From Ruminococcus sp. (GTDB lineage: Bacteria > Bacillota > Clostridia > Oscillospirales > Ruminococcaceae): a stretch of 64,000 bases of DNA. Location of the stretch: positions 1 through 64,000 of the forward strand of contig NZ_JAEFAJ010000007.1 of assembly GCF_016287535.1 (NCBI RefSeq), given 5' to 3'. Position numbers and translations under genes: made by a program. Below are positions 8,748 to 17,727 of the stretch, piece after piece (within the stretch, counting starts at the first letter, position 1; every line of letters begins with the position of its first letter). Below the pieces are notes generated by a model. The model had not been told where the DNA came from. It ran no database searches and saw only the letters and a program-made list of their open reading frames with translations.

Positions 8748-9299
8748 TTGAGGGACTATATCTACTTAATAGTTGCACAAACAGGTACCAGACCTGCGCG
8801 GTTCTTCAAGTTCTGTACTAAAAAACCGTTCAATCACGTTTCTCTTTCAGGGGATGTTGATCTTTCTGAAATGTACAGTTTCTGCCGTACATATAAACCT
8901 TTTCCGTTACCTGCCACATTTAATAAGGAGATAGTCGGACAGGGTACTCTCGGTCAGTATCACAATATACCGTGTGAAATATACCAGATAAGCGTAACTC
9001 TTGAGCAAAAGGAAGCCTATAACAAGCTTATTTCCCACTTTGCCCAACATCGCAAGGTCTATTCATATAACCTTCTTGGACTGCTTGCAGTATATTTTAA
9101 TATCGAGTGGAAGAGAGAACGAAGTTTCGTCTGTTCACAGTTTGTCGCGTACATTATGGATAAAATAGGCATTCCTCTTGATAAAGCCTTCTCGCTTTAT
9201 ACTCCTGATGATTTCAGGAATTTCCCAGGTGCCAGTCTTATTTACGCAGGCGAGCTCAATACCTTCTATTACACAAGGAAATCCCAGCTATATACATAA
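8748..9299 (+). CDS. Permuted NlpC/P60 (YiiX-like) papain-fold protein
   Basis: A 183-residue protein without signal peptide. A His in FNHVSL near the N-terminus and a Cys in SFVCSQFVAYIM near residue 130 give the His-before-Cys order of circularly permuted papain-like hydrolases (YaeF/YiiX, permuted NlpC/P60). The start is TTG at 8748, eight nucleotides after TAGGAGGG. Such proteins act on amide or thioester bonds of cell-wall or lipid substrates, but the substrate here is unknown. Its 3' end overlaps by 12 bp the convergent small gene at 9288. Confidence 0.6.
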   Translation: MRDYIYLIVAQTGTRPARFFKFCTKKPFNHVSLSGDVDLSEMYSFCRTYKPFPLPATFNKEIVGQGTLGQYHNIPCEIYQISVTLEQKEAYNKLISHFAQHRKVYSYNLLGLLAVYFNIEWKRERSFVCSQFVAYIMDKIGIPLDKAFSLYTPDDFRNFPGASLIYAGELNTFYYTRKSQLYT

Positions 9300-9587
9300 C
9301 GATATTATATACGTCGCAGTCCTTACCTCATCAGGTGCAAGTATATATATTCCGCAGTACGCTTTGCTATCAGGAGCTATCAGCGATATATCAAAATTAT
9401 TACTGTGACCTAGCAGTTTCACTGACAGTTCCTCGTCTCTTAGTATAATTCCTGCAGGAGTTATGCTTTTTTGGCTTAGCATATTATATGAATTAGCATA
9501 TGAATTTATAAACATCCATGAGCCGCCGCTCAAAAGCAGATACAGAAAAACTGCTTTCAGGGCGGTTTTTTTCTTTTTATAACGCAT
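9288..9587 (-). CDS. Small membrane-anchored protein downstream of spoIIP
   Basis: A 99-residue protein with a basic N-terminus (RYKKKKT) and one hydrophobic segment (about 10-25), suggesting a single-pass or exported product. I do not recognise the rest. The ATG at 9587 begins just after the spoIIP stop (9589-9591), and its AAAGGAAA ribosome-binding site lies in the last codons of spoIIP, so the two are probably translationally coupled and functionally linked. Confidence 0.55.
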   Translation of the reverse strand: MRYKKKKTALKAVFLYLLLSGGSWMFINSYANSYNMLSQKSITPAGIILRDEELSVKLLGHSNNFDISLIAPDSKAYCGIYILAPDEVRTATYIISLCI

Positions 9588-9588
9588 T

Positions 9589-10755
9589 TTATTTTCCTTT
9601 CATTGAATTCAGTAACTCCCCCAACGATCGCCCAAAAAGCTGCCCAGCAAACTGAACCTGCCCTAGAGTATTGCAGTGTGATCCGACCTCGATAAGCAGG
9701 CTTCCGTTGGTAAGATCCTGATTATAGTGCCTGTAATCAAAAAGAATAGGACGCGTAAATCCCTCATGGTCGGATTCAAGCTTATTTTGCAGAGTACATG
9801 CGAAATGAAAATTCTGAATATAATTCGGCATTCCTAAAGTTCCGTCATCGCACCCCGAAATTATCATTATCTGAGCCGCTTCCCTACCATCAACTTCAAT
9901 AAACGGCTGATAAGCATATCCATCTCCTGAAATAGCATCTCTGTGGACATCAAGTACTACCTTTATACTTGGATATTTTTCAAGTATGGGAGTTATCGTT
10001 TCACGGCTTCTGCCATATGAACCGTTATACGAGGGATAATCATGTATCTCCTTAGCATGTATTACACCTATACCAAGTGATTCAAGCTCAGCCTGTATTG
10101 CATTCCCTACCATTACAACATTTTTTGTTTCATCAGTAGTCCTGTAATTAAATGTCGTGTCATAACTTTCACGTACAAAAGGCTCAAAACTCTCAGTTGT
10201 GTGTGTATGATAGATTAGCACAAGTGGATCGTCCGTATCATCTACTGTAAAATTTGGATAATATCCACTTTCGCAGAAAAGCTCCTCATTCGGGATATCT
10301 GTCTTGTTGTTGACTTGCCCACCACCATAAAGGTCAAAAAATGAATTCCCACTATATTGTCCGTAGGTAGTTCGAATTATCATGCCTCCATCACTCCATG
10401 ACTCTGGATATGGCTTTGATCCTGCGTTATCACTTTTCATATCGAGAGGATCAGGCAACCTTACATATTCCCTATTCCTGTCATCTTCATCTACATAACC
10501 ATAGCCCACTGACATTGTATTGGCTCCTGCAAGCATTTCATCTTCATGCTTTATACGCTTTATAACTTCTACGTTGGCATTTATATGATCTGCCGACGCT
10601 TTTTCCGTTATTTTCAACTTATAGCTGTTAGTTTCGTCAAAAGGCCATTTTATTACTGTTATTCCCTTTAATCCGAAAGCCACAGTTGCAGGCACAAGCA
10701 CGATTGCAATACACCTTATCAAACCACATGTTTTTTTACGTTTATGGCGTTTCAT
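9589..10755 (-). CDS. spoIIP: Stage II sporulation protein P (amidase/endopeptidase)
   Basis: SpoIIP is the membrane-anchored peptidoglycan hydrolase of the DMP complex that drives forespore engulfment. This 388-residue copy has a basic N-terminus and one membrane segment (about 10-28), a variable region, and the SpoIIP domain (about 185-385). Motifs are IYHTHTTESF, VLDVHRDA and LLIEVGSHCNTL, carrying the expected metal-site His and Glu residues. ATG 10755 is preceded by AAGAGGTG. It is divergent from the polysaccharide deacetylase. Its presence implies a sporulation or engulfment-like programme, or a remnant of one. Confidence 0.92.
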   Translation of the reverse strand: MKRHKRKKTCGLIRCIAIVLVPATVAFGLKGITVIKWPFDETNSYKLKITEKASADHINANVEVIKRIKHEDEMLAGANTMSVGYGYVDEDDRNREYVRLPDPLDMKSDNAGSKPYPESWSDGGMIIRTTYGQYSGNSFFDLYGGGQVNNKTDIPNEELFCESGYYPNFTVDDTDDPLVLIYHTHTTESFEPFVRESYDTTFNYRTTDETKNVVMVGNAIQAELESLGIGVIHAKEIHDYPSYNGSYGRSRETITPILEKYPSIKVVLDVHRDAISGDGYAYQPFIEVDGREAAQIMIISGCDDGTLGMPNYIQNFHFACTLQNKLESDHEGFTRPILFDYRHYNQDLTNGSLLIEVGSHCNTLGQVQFAGQLFGRSLGELLNSMKGK

Positions 10756-10868
10756 ATATTCACCTCTTTCACTGAAATAAATATATTCTGTAACGATGAA
10801 CGATATGTCCGCTTAATCATGTCATTTCCCGACGAAAATCGGAATATAAATTAAAAGAGGTGAAAACG

Positions 10869-11747
10869 ATGTATAAATGTCTTTTTGTAAACAAATCCAT
10901 GTACAGACTACTCATTGTGCTATTTATAATATTGCTGTGCACTGCTTTTTTCATTGCAGGAAAGAAAATTTTTACGGTATCAGCTGAAAAAAGTTCCGAA
11001 AAAGCTGTCCTTCTACCTGTAATAATGTATCACAGCGTCTGTGAGAAAACACCATCAGACTACATAGTAAATCCGCAACAATTCAAAAACGATCTTGCAT
11101 GGCTGAAAAACAATGGCTATTCCTCAGTAAGCGCCCATCAGCTTATAGACTATACTCATGGAATAGGCGAGCTTCCAGAAAAACCAGTATTCATAACCTT
11201 TGACGATGGATTTTACAATAATCTATCCCTCGCCCTTCCTCTGCTTGAAAAATTCGATATGTGTGCCGTTGTTTCTATTGTTGGAAGATATACCGATGAT
11301 TATGCACCTGCTGACCCTCACGTAGACAACTATTCCTACCTTACATGGAGTGATATCTCAGAGCTTATAGCATCGGGACGAATAGAAATAGGCAGCCATA
11401 CATATGATTTGCATTCAAACAAAAGCGAAAGACATGGCTGTACTAAGCTTGCAAGTGAGACCGTCGAAAAATACACAGAAATGCTAAGTACCGATATTGG
11501 TCTGCTAAATACTGAACTCATACAGAACTGCGGCATAGCTCCTGTAGTTTTCGCTTATCCATTCGGTGCACTAAGCCAAGAAAGTCTCCCCGTGATTCGT
11601 GACAATGGCATTCTTATGACCCTTACATGCCGAGAGGATATAAACCTAATCACACGGGATTCCGACTGTTTATACGGCATTTTTCGCTATAATCGAAGCG
11701 GTCTACTCACAACCGAAGAATTCATGGAAAAAATCACAAAAAATTAA
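10869..11747 (+). CDS. Membrane-anchored polysaccharide deacetylase (NodB fold)
   Basis: A 292-residue CE4-type deacetylase with one N-terminal transmembrane helix (about 12-32) and an extracytoplasmic NodB domain. Motif 1 is TFDDGFYNN (catalytic and metal Asp), motif 2 is GSHTYDLH (the two His metal ligands) and motif 3 is FAYPFGA. IMYHSV at the domain start is typical of Gram-positive PdaA/YheN-like members that deacetylate peptidoglycan or other surface glycans. ATG 10869 follows AAGAGGTG; the GTG at 10860 is within that site. It is divergent from spoIIP. Confidence 0.9.
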   Translation: MYKCLFVNKSMYRLLIVLFIILLCTAFFIAGKKIFTVSAEKSSEKAVLLPVIMYHSVCEKTPSDYIVNPQQFKNDLAWLKNNGYSSVSAHQLIDYTHGIGELPEKPVFITFDDGFYNNLSLALPLLEKFDMCAVVSIVGRYTDDYAPADPHVDNYSYLTWSDISELIASGRIEIGSHTYDLHSNKSERHGCTKLASETVEKYTEMLSTDIGLLNTELIQNCGIAPVVFAYPFGALSQESLPVIRDNGILMTLTCREDINLITRDSDCLYGIFRYNRSGLLTTEEFMEKITKN

Positions 11748-11782
11748 GGCGTGATAATTTGATATCACGCCTTAATAATAAT
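11744..11782. terminator. Bidirectional terminator
   Basis: TTAAGGCGTGATA pairs with TATCACGCCTTAA around a 6-nt loop, overlapping the stop codon of the deacetylase. AT-rich tails follow on both strands, and it serves two convergent genes. Confidence 0.8.
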
Positions 11783-11785
11783 TAT

Positions 11786-12418
11786 TTAAAATACAGGAAT
11801 CAAAATCCTTGCTATCTGATCTTTATCGTTATTTTCAAATGAACTACTGTTGTTAGAATAACTACCCGAAGATGAATTAACGCCAGCATTGAAGCCCTCG
11901 ATGAACTTTTCGAAGAACTCATCAAATGAATCATAGCCACTTCTCTTCCAGTACTTATCATACTTTGGATCGCGGTACTTCTCAAACCTTTCAGGAATAG
12001 TTCCATCCTCCTCATAATCTTCAACGATTTGATTCGCATTCGTAATAAAGTAATAATAATCTGGAGCGACCTTATATAAAATATATCCGTAATAAGCAAA
12101 CAACAGACCTGCTAATAAGGAAAGGACTATGGCCGTTATAGCAAAAGCTTTACCCTTTCTCTTGCCAACAAGCGAAACTATAGCAAGAATAAGACAAAGC
12201 GGAACAGTAATTATACTCAAAGCAGTACAGCATGGAATAATATTTACAATAGCTATAACAAAAGCCGCTATTGCAAGTCCACTACCCTTAGGCTCTGAAT
12301 AATCATTATTTTCACCGTAATCTCCTTTGAACTCTCCGTCAGGAAAGTACCCACGTCCGTTATCATTGGTGTAACCATTGTTATCATAATTGTTACCGTT
12401 GTTAAACATATCTTCCAT
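11786..12418 (-). CDS. DUF4190-like small membrane protein
   Basis: A 210-residue protein with an Asn/Asp/Gly-rich cytosolic N-terminus (1-42), two hydrophobic segments (about 47-83 and 90-115; GLAIAAFVIAIVNIIPCC, FAITAIVLSLLAGLLFAYY) in DUF4190 style, then an extracytoplasmic charged region rich in aromatic and acidic residues and a Ser/Asn-rich stretch. Function unknown. ATG 12418 follows AAGGAGA. It lies 17 bp after metA in the same orientation. Confidence 0.6.
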   Translation of the reverse strand: MEDMFNNGNNYDNNGYTNDNGRGYFPDGEFKGDYGENNDYSEPKGSGLAIAAFVIAIVNIIPCCTALSIITVPLCLILAIVSLVGKRKGKAFAITAIVLSLLAGLLFAYYGYILYKVAPDYYYFITNANQIVEDYEEDGTIPERFEKYRDPKYDKYWKRSGYDSFDEFFEKFIEGFNAGVNSSSGSYSNNSSSFENNDKDQIARILIPVF

Positions 12419-12435
12419 TATTGAATCTCCTTACT

Positions 12436-13383
12436 TTATAAACTTGTTTCCCAGTTCCAGTTACGTACCTCAAGCTCCTCAAGATTATATGGAGTTTTCT
12501 GATAAACGCAGTAATTAAGCCAGTTAGAAAACATAAGGTTTGCAGTACATCGCCATGAGAAAATAGGCATATTCTCAGGATTGTCACCTGGGAAATAGTT
12601 ATATGGTATCTGTATATCAATGCCCTTTTCAACATCTCGCCTGTACTCATTAGCGATAGTATCCCTGTCATACTCCGAATGTCCCGTGATAAAGTACTGT
12701 CTGCCATTTTTATTGGCAACTATATGGACTCCAGCTATATCCGACGAGGTAAGCACCTCAAGCTGCGGAATGCGCTCGATATCCTCTCTGCGAACCTCAG
12801 TATTTCTCGAATGAGGTACATAGAATATATCGTCAAAGCCTCTGAGTAGCTGACAATTGCTTACCTCTGCCCTGTGAGGGAATATACCAAACATCTTATG
12901 GTCAAGAGTATACTTCGGTATACCGTAATGGTAGTAAAGACCTGCCTGCGCAGCCCAGCATATGTATATGGTAGAGAAAACGTGTGTTTTAGACCATTCC
13001 ATGATACTACATATTTCTTTCCAGTAATCCACCTTTTCGTAGTCAAGCAACTCAACTGGAGCTCCAGTGATTATCATTCCATCATACCTGTCCTCGGATA
13101 TCTCATCGAAAGTCTTGTAAAAAGACTCAAGATGATGATGTGAGGTGTTTTTCGATGTATGTGAAGCCATTTGTAACAAATCAACATCAACCTGAAGAGG
13201 TGTATTGCTGAGAAGTCTCAGCAACTGGCATTCTGTTTCTATCTTTTTGGGCATGATATTGAGAATAACCACTCTCAGCGGACGTATATCCTGATGTTCT
13301 GCCCTTTCCTTCGACATAACGAAGATATTTTCATTTCCAAGAGTTTTGAAAGCAGGAAGCTCTGAAGAAATCCTGATTGGCAA
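12436..13383 (-). CDS. metA: Homoserine O-acetyltransferase (MetA family)
   Basis: MetA acylates homoserine at the start of methionine synthesis. The 315-residue protein has the expected length. Cys142 in ICWAAQAG is the acyl-carrying nucleophile, and GHSEYD supplies the His/Glu pair. Glu111 in GAPVE is the residue known from Bacillus and Thermotoga MetA to favour acetyl-CoA, whereas Gly favours succinyl-CoA, so acetyl transfer is predicted despite the frequent succinyltransferase name. The start is TTG at 13383 (giving [11 protein letters not shown], as in the family) behind AAAGGA. Confidence 0.92.
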   Translation of the reverse strand: MPIRISSELPAFKTLGNENIFVMSKERAEHQDIRPLRVVILNIMPKKIETECQLLRLLSNTPLQVDVDLLQMASHTSKNTSHHHLESFYKTFDEISEDRYDGMIITGAPVELLDYEKVDYWKEICSIMEWSKTHVFSTIYICWAAQAGLYYHYGIPKYTLDHKMFGIFPHRAEVSNCQLLRGFDDIFYVPHSRNTEVRREDIERIPQLEVLTSSDIAGVHIVANKNGRQYFITGHSEYDRDTIANEYRRDVEKGIDIQIPYNYFPGDNPENMPIFSWRCTANLMFSNWLNYCVYQKTPYNLEELEVRNWNWETSL

Positions 13384-13404
13384 TCCTGATCTATCCTTTC
13401 ATAT

Positions 13405-13785
13405 TTATTCTTTCGTTTTTTTGCAGCTCTGGCAACCGTTCATAAAGCTGTCAAGGTCGCTGCACTGTCTGCTATCTCCATTCACAAAACGTAGCTTTTT
13501 TAAATCGTCAAATTTGGCACTATCATCTAGCTCAAACAGCATATGTTTTATGCCCTTAAGAACACTTTTGAGCATGACCGAACGGACAAGCCCATCACAA
13601 AGCATAAGGTCACCACCGTCGTCATAATCATAAACAACAGTTTTCTCGGCGCCGTAAGAATAGGCAATAAATCCGATAACGCTTTCCCTGTCAATAGCCT
13701 CCGTGATATGGAGTACAGCACTACCTGCGACTTCCTTAAGCTTTTCATAGCCGACAGTATCAAATCTTTCTTGTATCTCAAGCAT
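13405..13785 (-). CDS. Unrecognised small protein, possibly GNAT-like
   Basis: 126 residues; I do not recognise the family. The layout (VIGFIAYSYGAEKTVVYDYDDGGDL, then a helix beginning DGLVRSVMLKSVLKG) is reminiscent of part of an acetyltransferase fold, but no acetyl-CoA P-loop is visible. The C-terminus carries three Cys (CSDLDSFMNGCQSCK), a possible metal site. ATG 13785 overlaps the end of the pseudouridine synthase gene and has an AAGGAG ribosome-binding site, indicating an operon. Confidence 0.5.
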   Translation of the reverse strand: MLEIQERFDTVGYEKLKEVAGSAVLHITEAIDRESVIGFIAYSYGAEKTVVYDYDDGGDLMLCDGLVRSVMLKSVLKGIKHMLFELDDSAKFDDLKKLRFVNGDSRQCSDLDSFMNGCQSCKKTKE

Positions 13786-13786
13786 T

Positions 13787-14518
13787 TTATTTCTCCTTGC
13801 CTATAGCGTTACGCAAAGCACGAAGTTCCTCGGCAGTCAGCTCTCGATAGGTACCAGGCTTGAGCATGCCGAGCTTAAGCGGACCTATGCTGATACGACG
13901 AAGTCTTGCAACCTCAAGTCCAACCGTCTCACACATCTTTCTTATTTGACGATTTCTTCCCTCTTTTATTGTAATAAGAAGAACGACTCTGCCTTCTTCC
14001 TTTTCCTTCACGACTACTGAAGCCGGAAGAGTCTTTTTTCCATCAATCTCAACACCTTCTGACAGTCTTACGAGCTGTTCATCATTTATATCAGGACGAA
14101 CGGTAACTCGATAAGTTTTTGATATATGGCGACTCGGATGCATTATGCTATTTGCAAACTCGCCGTCATTTGTAAAGAGAAGAAGTCCCTCAGAATTGCG
14201 ATCGAGGCGCCCTACAGGATAAACACGCTCCTCAACATCTGTGAGGAGATCCATAACGCATCTCCTGTCGAGCTCGTCCGATACTGTGGTAACATAGCCT
14301 CTCGGTTTGTTCATCATGAGATACAGGAAACTCCTTTTTCTCGGCATATTGATACGCTCGCCATCAATAGTAATGAGGTCCTTGAAGCCGCACTTGTCTC
14401 CAAGCTTTACGGGATGACCATTGAGCTTAACCCTGCCCTGTGCTATGAGCTCCTCGGCTTTTCTGCGGGAGCATACGCCGCTGTCGGCAATCATTTTCTG
14501 AATCCTTATTTTTTCCAC
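13787..14518 (-). CDS. rluB: RsuA/RluB-family 23S rRNA pseudouridine synthase
   Basis: This enzyme isomerises a specific uridine of rRNA to pseudouridine. The N-terminal S4 RNA-binding domain (about 1-60; RIQKMIADSGVCSRRKAEELI) is followed by the catalytic domain with the Asp-bearing motif PVGRLDRNSEGLLLFTNDG and the C-terminal motif KEGRNRQIRKMCE. I chose GTG 14518 because AAGGA lies 11 nt upstream and the S4 domain starts directly after it; longer forms run into the preceding carboxypeptidase gene. RluB is more likely than RsuA in Firmicutes, but the target base is inferred. Confidence 0.88.
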   Translation of the reverse strand: MEKIRIQKMIADSGVCSRRKAEELIAQGRVKLNGHPVKLGDKCGFKDLITIDGERINMPRKRSFLYLMMNKPRGYVTTVSDELDRRCVMDLLTDVEERVYPVGRLDRNSEGLLLFTNDGEFANSIMHPSRHISKTYRVTVRPDINDEQLVRLSEGVEIDGKKTLPASVVVKEKEEGRVVLLITIKEGRNRQIRKMCETVGLEVARLRRISIGPLKLGMLKPGTYRELTAEELRALRNAIGKEK

Positions 14519-14531
14519 TTTTATCCATTCC

Positions 14532-15701
14532 TTAATTAGAGAATACTCTCCCAAAAAATTCTTTTATTCTCGTAAACAGTCCTTTTTTGGCTTTCTTAGT
14601 ATTTTCAGAATTAGTCTTTTCAGGTACTGTCTCGACATTCTCCGCTGCATATAGAGGAATAGTGTCAACCTCCTGCCCGGAATAGTATATTCTAAGGCTC
14701 GCCAACTCCTCTCCCTCTTTTATGGGAGCATACATAAAAGGCGGTTTCAGCACGATATATGTAAAATCATCATCATTTCCAGCCATAGTTGACACATTAT
14801 ATGTGCCGTTTTGAGTAACGAGTTTCAGCTTTTCCGAATCACCACCTACTATATCCGCAGTAATATCATCAGGGAGCGAAAGGTCTATCTGATTAACTTT
14901 TCTGAAACCGTACTCATACAGTACCATATGGTCGTTCCAATCGTTAGGATCATTAAGCGTTACACATATCAGCTTTTTCCCATCACGCTCACAGGCAGAA
15001 ACAAGACAGCGCCCTGCCTCATCGGTATAGCCCGTCTTTACACCATAAACGCCATCATACATTGAAAGAAGCCTATTTGTATTTTTCAGCCATCTGTCAT
15101 AAGGTGGATTGCCAAATCGCACTTTCATTTTCTCTTTAGAACATATCTCACGAAAAATTTCGTTTTTAAGAGCCTCGCGCGCAAGCAATGCCATATCCAT
15201 CGCTGATGAACCATGTCCCACACCCTCAAGTCCCGAAGGCGTAACAAAAAATGTCTTTGAAAGTCCCATTTGTCGTGCTCGCTGGTTCATAAGTCTAACA
15301 AATGCTTCTATACTACCTGATATTCTTACAGCAGCCGCATTTGCTGCATCATTGCCTGAAGGTAACAGCATTCCGCAGCAAAGTGCATACTTCGTAACTT
15401 TATCCCCTTCGCAAAGCCCCATTGATGACCCCTCCACCTTTATAGCCTTGCTGTCAACAACGAACTCGTCATGTAGTCCGCCACTTTCAAGGCACAACAG
15501 AGTCGTCATTATCTTTGTAGTGCTTGCCATAGGCAACTTTTCTCTAGCATTGAACTCGTAAACCACTTCACCCGTATCGGCACAAATGAGCACTGCCGAT
15601 TTGGCAGATATTTCAAAATTTTCTTCACCTAAAACCGTTGTATTACATATACATAAAAATGCAAATAGAATTGTCGTTAATACAGATATAATTCGTTTCA
15701 A
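14532..15701 (-). CDS. dacF: D-alanyl-D-alanine carboxypeptidase (DacF/PBP5 type)
   Basis: A secreted, membrane-associated serine peptidase that trims the terminal D-Ala of peptidoglycan stem peptides. It has a signal peptide (1-25), SxxK in ASTTK, SxN in SGND and KTG in VKTGYTD, all in the expected order for class-C low-molecular-weight penicillin-binding proteins. A C-terminal beta domain and basic amphipathic tail (RIKEFFGRVF) complete its 389 residues. The start is TTG at 15701, 7 nt after GGAGGTG. It precedes the pseudouridine synthase gene. Confidence 0.9.
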   Translation of the reverse strand: MKRIISVLTTILFAFLCICNTTVLGEENFEISAKSAVLICADTGEVVYEFNAREKLPMASTTKIMTTLLCLESGGLHDEFVVDSKAIKVEGSSMGLCEGDKVTKYALCCGMLLPSGNDAANAAAVRISGSIEAFVRLMNQRARQMGLSKTFFVTPSGLEGVGHGSSAMDMALLAREALKNEIFREICSKEKMKVRFGNPPYDRWLKNTNRLLSMYDGVYGVKTGYTDEAGRCLVSACERDGKKLICVTLNDPNDWNDHMVLYEYGFRKVNQIDLSLPDDITADIVGGDSEKLKLVTQNGTYNVSTMAGNDDDFTYIVLKPPFMYAPIKEGEELASLRIYYSGQEVDTIPLYAAENVETVPEKTNSENTKKAKKGLFTRIKEFFGRVFSN

Positions 15702-15760
15702 ATATACACCTCCGCATAAATACTATGCTAAAGGATATGTCAAAAACAACAGTTTTATGC

Positions 15761-16195
15761 TCAGTTAATTGGAACAGACCCATCAGTGATATCAGAAGTC
15801 TTTATCTCAGAGTTTCCACCCTTTTTCTTGCTAATAAAGCCACTAACCTTATCGATAATAGCTGGCATTTTCTCGATAGCATTACTGATAGGATCGTTTG
15901 ATCCCTCCATATTGACCATTTTTGCTGATCCGTCGGGAGCTATAACAAGAAATCCTTCTGGCTTTATAGAAACTCCTGCGCCTGCGCCACCACCGAAAAG
16001 ATCCTTATCATATTTAGAAGGGAGATCGGAGCCGCCCGACGCAAAGCCGTAGCTAACCTTTGAAACAGGAATTATGGTAGTTCCGTCGGGAAGCTTTATT
16101 GGTTCACCAATTATAGAATTTACATCAGCCATTTCCTTAATTTTTTCAATTGAAATACCTAAGAGATCGCTTACAGGTGTGTTATTTGCACTCAT
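15761..16195 (-). CDS. ytfJ: GerW family sporulation protein (YtfJ)
   Basis: 144 residues matching the GerW/YtfJ family: VNSIIGEPIKLPDGTTIIPV, VSYGFASGGSD, and GGGAGAGVSIKPEGFLVI. In Bacillus, YtfJ is a forespore protein needed for normal germination; its mechanism is unknown. ATG 16195 has GAGGT 9 nt upstream; the in-frame GTG at 16210 is that ribosome-binding site region. It overlaps by context with the DUF2953 gene directly upstream, a pairing conserved in Clostridia. Confidence 0.88.
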   Translation of the reverse strand: MSANNTPVSDLLGISIEKIKEMADVNSIIGEPIKLPDGTTIIPVSKVSYGFASGGSDLPSKYDKDLFGGGAGAGVSIKPEGFLVIAPDGSAKMVNMEGSNDPISNAIEKMPAIIDKVSGFISKKKGGNSEIKTSDITDGSVPIN

Positions 16196-16206
16196 GATTA
16201 TATACC

Positions 16207-17124
16207 TCACTTCTGCCTTGCGGCGGATTTTTTCATTTTGTGTTTTATTCTGAATCTTCTCAGTTTTTCAGGCAGGAAAGACCTGAAAAGATATGTTATC
16301 AGGAACCATGCTCCTGCAATAACCAATGTTCCAAGTCGGAAATACAGCTTTCCGGATGCGTCCCAACGTCCTTTTGATACGCCGAACTGTGGATGAACAT
16401 CTATTGTTTTCAGCCTTACCGTGAAAAGCTGACTGAAAAAGGCTATTCCGTTATAGACCAGGGTGGAATACTTGCCGTATTTAAGTGCACAATCATATGC
16501 ATCATCATCTGCTATAACAAAATCGATATACAAATCTTTAAGCTTGAACCCCTTGAATATCTTTAGCAATGGGCGTTGTGCACTCTCCCATATTCCTACG
16601 AGAAACTCCACCTTATCGCTGAGAGTCTTTTTCCCATCATCACTTTGAGAATTGTCCTCCTCCGCGATGTTGTCCTCGTTGATATCAACCTTTTTCTTAT
16701 TTTTATCCTTATTTTTCGCTTTTTCTTCCTCAACGCTGTCCGAAACAGGATCGTTTATTTCGTTTTCGATAGTCTTAGCTAATGTCTCTGCCGAGGAAAT
16801 ATCATCCTCTATATTGTTCACGGGAATACTGTCAAGCTCATTTTCCCACTCATATTTTTCTCGTTCTTTTTTCTTCTTCTCCCTGATTCTTTTTGGTTTT
16901 TTAGGCTTTTCAGGCTTGTCTTTCTTATTGGCTTTACGCTTTTTCCACCAACCGTAAACGCCTCCACCATCAGAATCAATAAGGTTCAGTATCCACAACT
17001 TCACCTTATAACTAAATTTACCATCGATGTAACTGAACTCGCCTCCAGCCGGAGTTATCAGCACAAGAAGTAGTATGCCTAAAACGGCAAGAAGTAAATA
17101 CAGCAGAATTTTCAGTATGATCAT
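16207..17124 (-). CDS. DUF2953 membrane protein
   Basis: 305 residues with an N-terminal hydrophobic helix (about 1-26), a long highly charged Lys/Glu-rich low-complexity stretch (about 60-165, many KKx and EEK runs), and the DUF2953 region (about 175-290; FKLKDLYIDFVIADDDAY, VHPQFG) ending with a second hydrophobic segment. Function unknown. ATG 17124 follows AAAGGAG. It sits between scpB and gerW, a conserved Clostridia arrangement, so a link to sporulation or the envelope is plausible. Confidence 0.7.
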   Translation of the reverse strand: MIILKILLYLLLAVLGILLLVLITPAGGEFSYIDGKFSYKVKLWILNLIDSDGGGVYGWWKKRKANKKDKPEKPKKPKRIREKKKKEREKYEWENELDSIPVNNIEDDISSAETLAKTIENEINDPVSDSVEEEKAKNKDKNKKKVDINEDNIAEEDNSQSDDGKKTLSDKVEFLVGIWESAQRPLLKIFKGFKLKDLYIDFVIADDDAYDCALKYGKYSTLVYNGIAFFSQLFTVRLKTIDVHPQFGVSKGRWDASGKLYFRLGTLVIAGAWFLITYLFRSFLPEKLRRFRIKHKMKKSAARQK

Positions 17125-17145
17125 TCCTGCCGCTCCTTTCTATTA

Positions 17146-17727
17146 TTATCTTTCCTGATTCGCCTCTGCGAGTTCTCTGTCCACAAACTCTTCCTCTGTC
17201 TCAAGAACCAAGTCACCCTGTCCTGGAAGAGGAGGAAGATCGGCAGTTGAGCTTAGTCCGAAGCTTCTCAAAAACACTGATGTTGTTCTATATACTATAG
17301 GCTTTCCAGGAACATCAAGACGTCCTGCCTCTTCAACTAGCCCCTTTTCAACTAGATTATTAATTACTGAAGAGCTATCGATGCCTCTAACATTCTCAAC
17401 AAAGCCCTTTGACACTGGCTGGTTATAAGCTATTATAGTTAGAGCCTCCATAGCAGCATTTGAAAGCGGAGCAGCTCTTTTAGTTTCAAGAGCAGCTCTT
17501 ATCTGCTCTGCATACTCATCTCTGGTACACATCTGATAGCTACTGTCCAATTTTTTAATGCAAATTCCGCTTCCACAGTCCTCATAGCGCTCATTGAGCA
17601 GTCTTATCATGGATGGAAGCGTTCCAGCATCAACTCCGCTAGCCTCCGAAAGGCGGTATATCTCAATGGGCTCACCACTTGCAAAGAGTATCGCCTCTAG
17701 TGCTCCGAGCCTGTCCTTGATCTCCAA
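17146..17727 (-). CDS. scpB: Segregation and condensation protein B
   Basis: ScpB is the winged-helix kite subunit of the SMC-ScpAB condensin complex. The 193-residue protein has the two winged-helix units: LEAILFASGEPI at the start, AMEALTIIAYNQPVSK near the middle, then RGIDSSSVINNLVEKGLV and GKPIVYRTT. The start is TTG at 17727, inside the 3' end of scpA (31-bp overlap), consistent with coupled synthesis of the two partners. Confidence 0.93.
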   Translation of the reverse strand: MEIKDRLGALEAILFASGEPIEIYRLSEASGVDAGTLPSMIRLLNERYEDCGSGICIKKLDSSYQMCTRDEYAEQIRAALETKRAAPLSNAAMEALTIIAYNQPVSKGFVENVRGIDSSSVINNLVEKGLVEEAGRLDVPGKPIVYRTTSVFLRSFGLSSTADLPPLPGQGDLVLETEEEFVDRELAEANQER

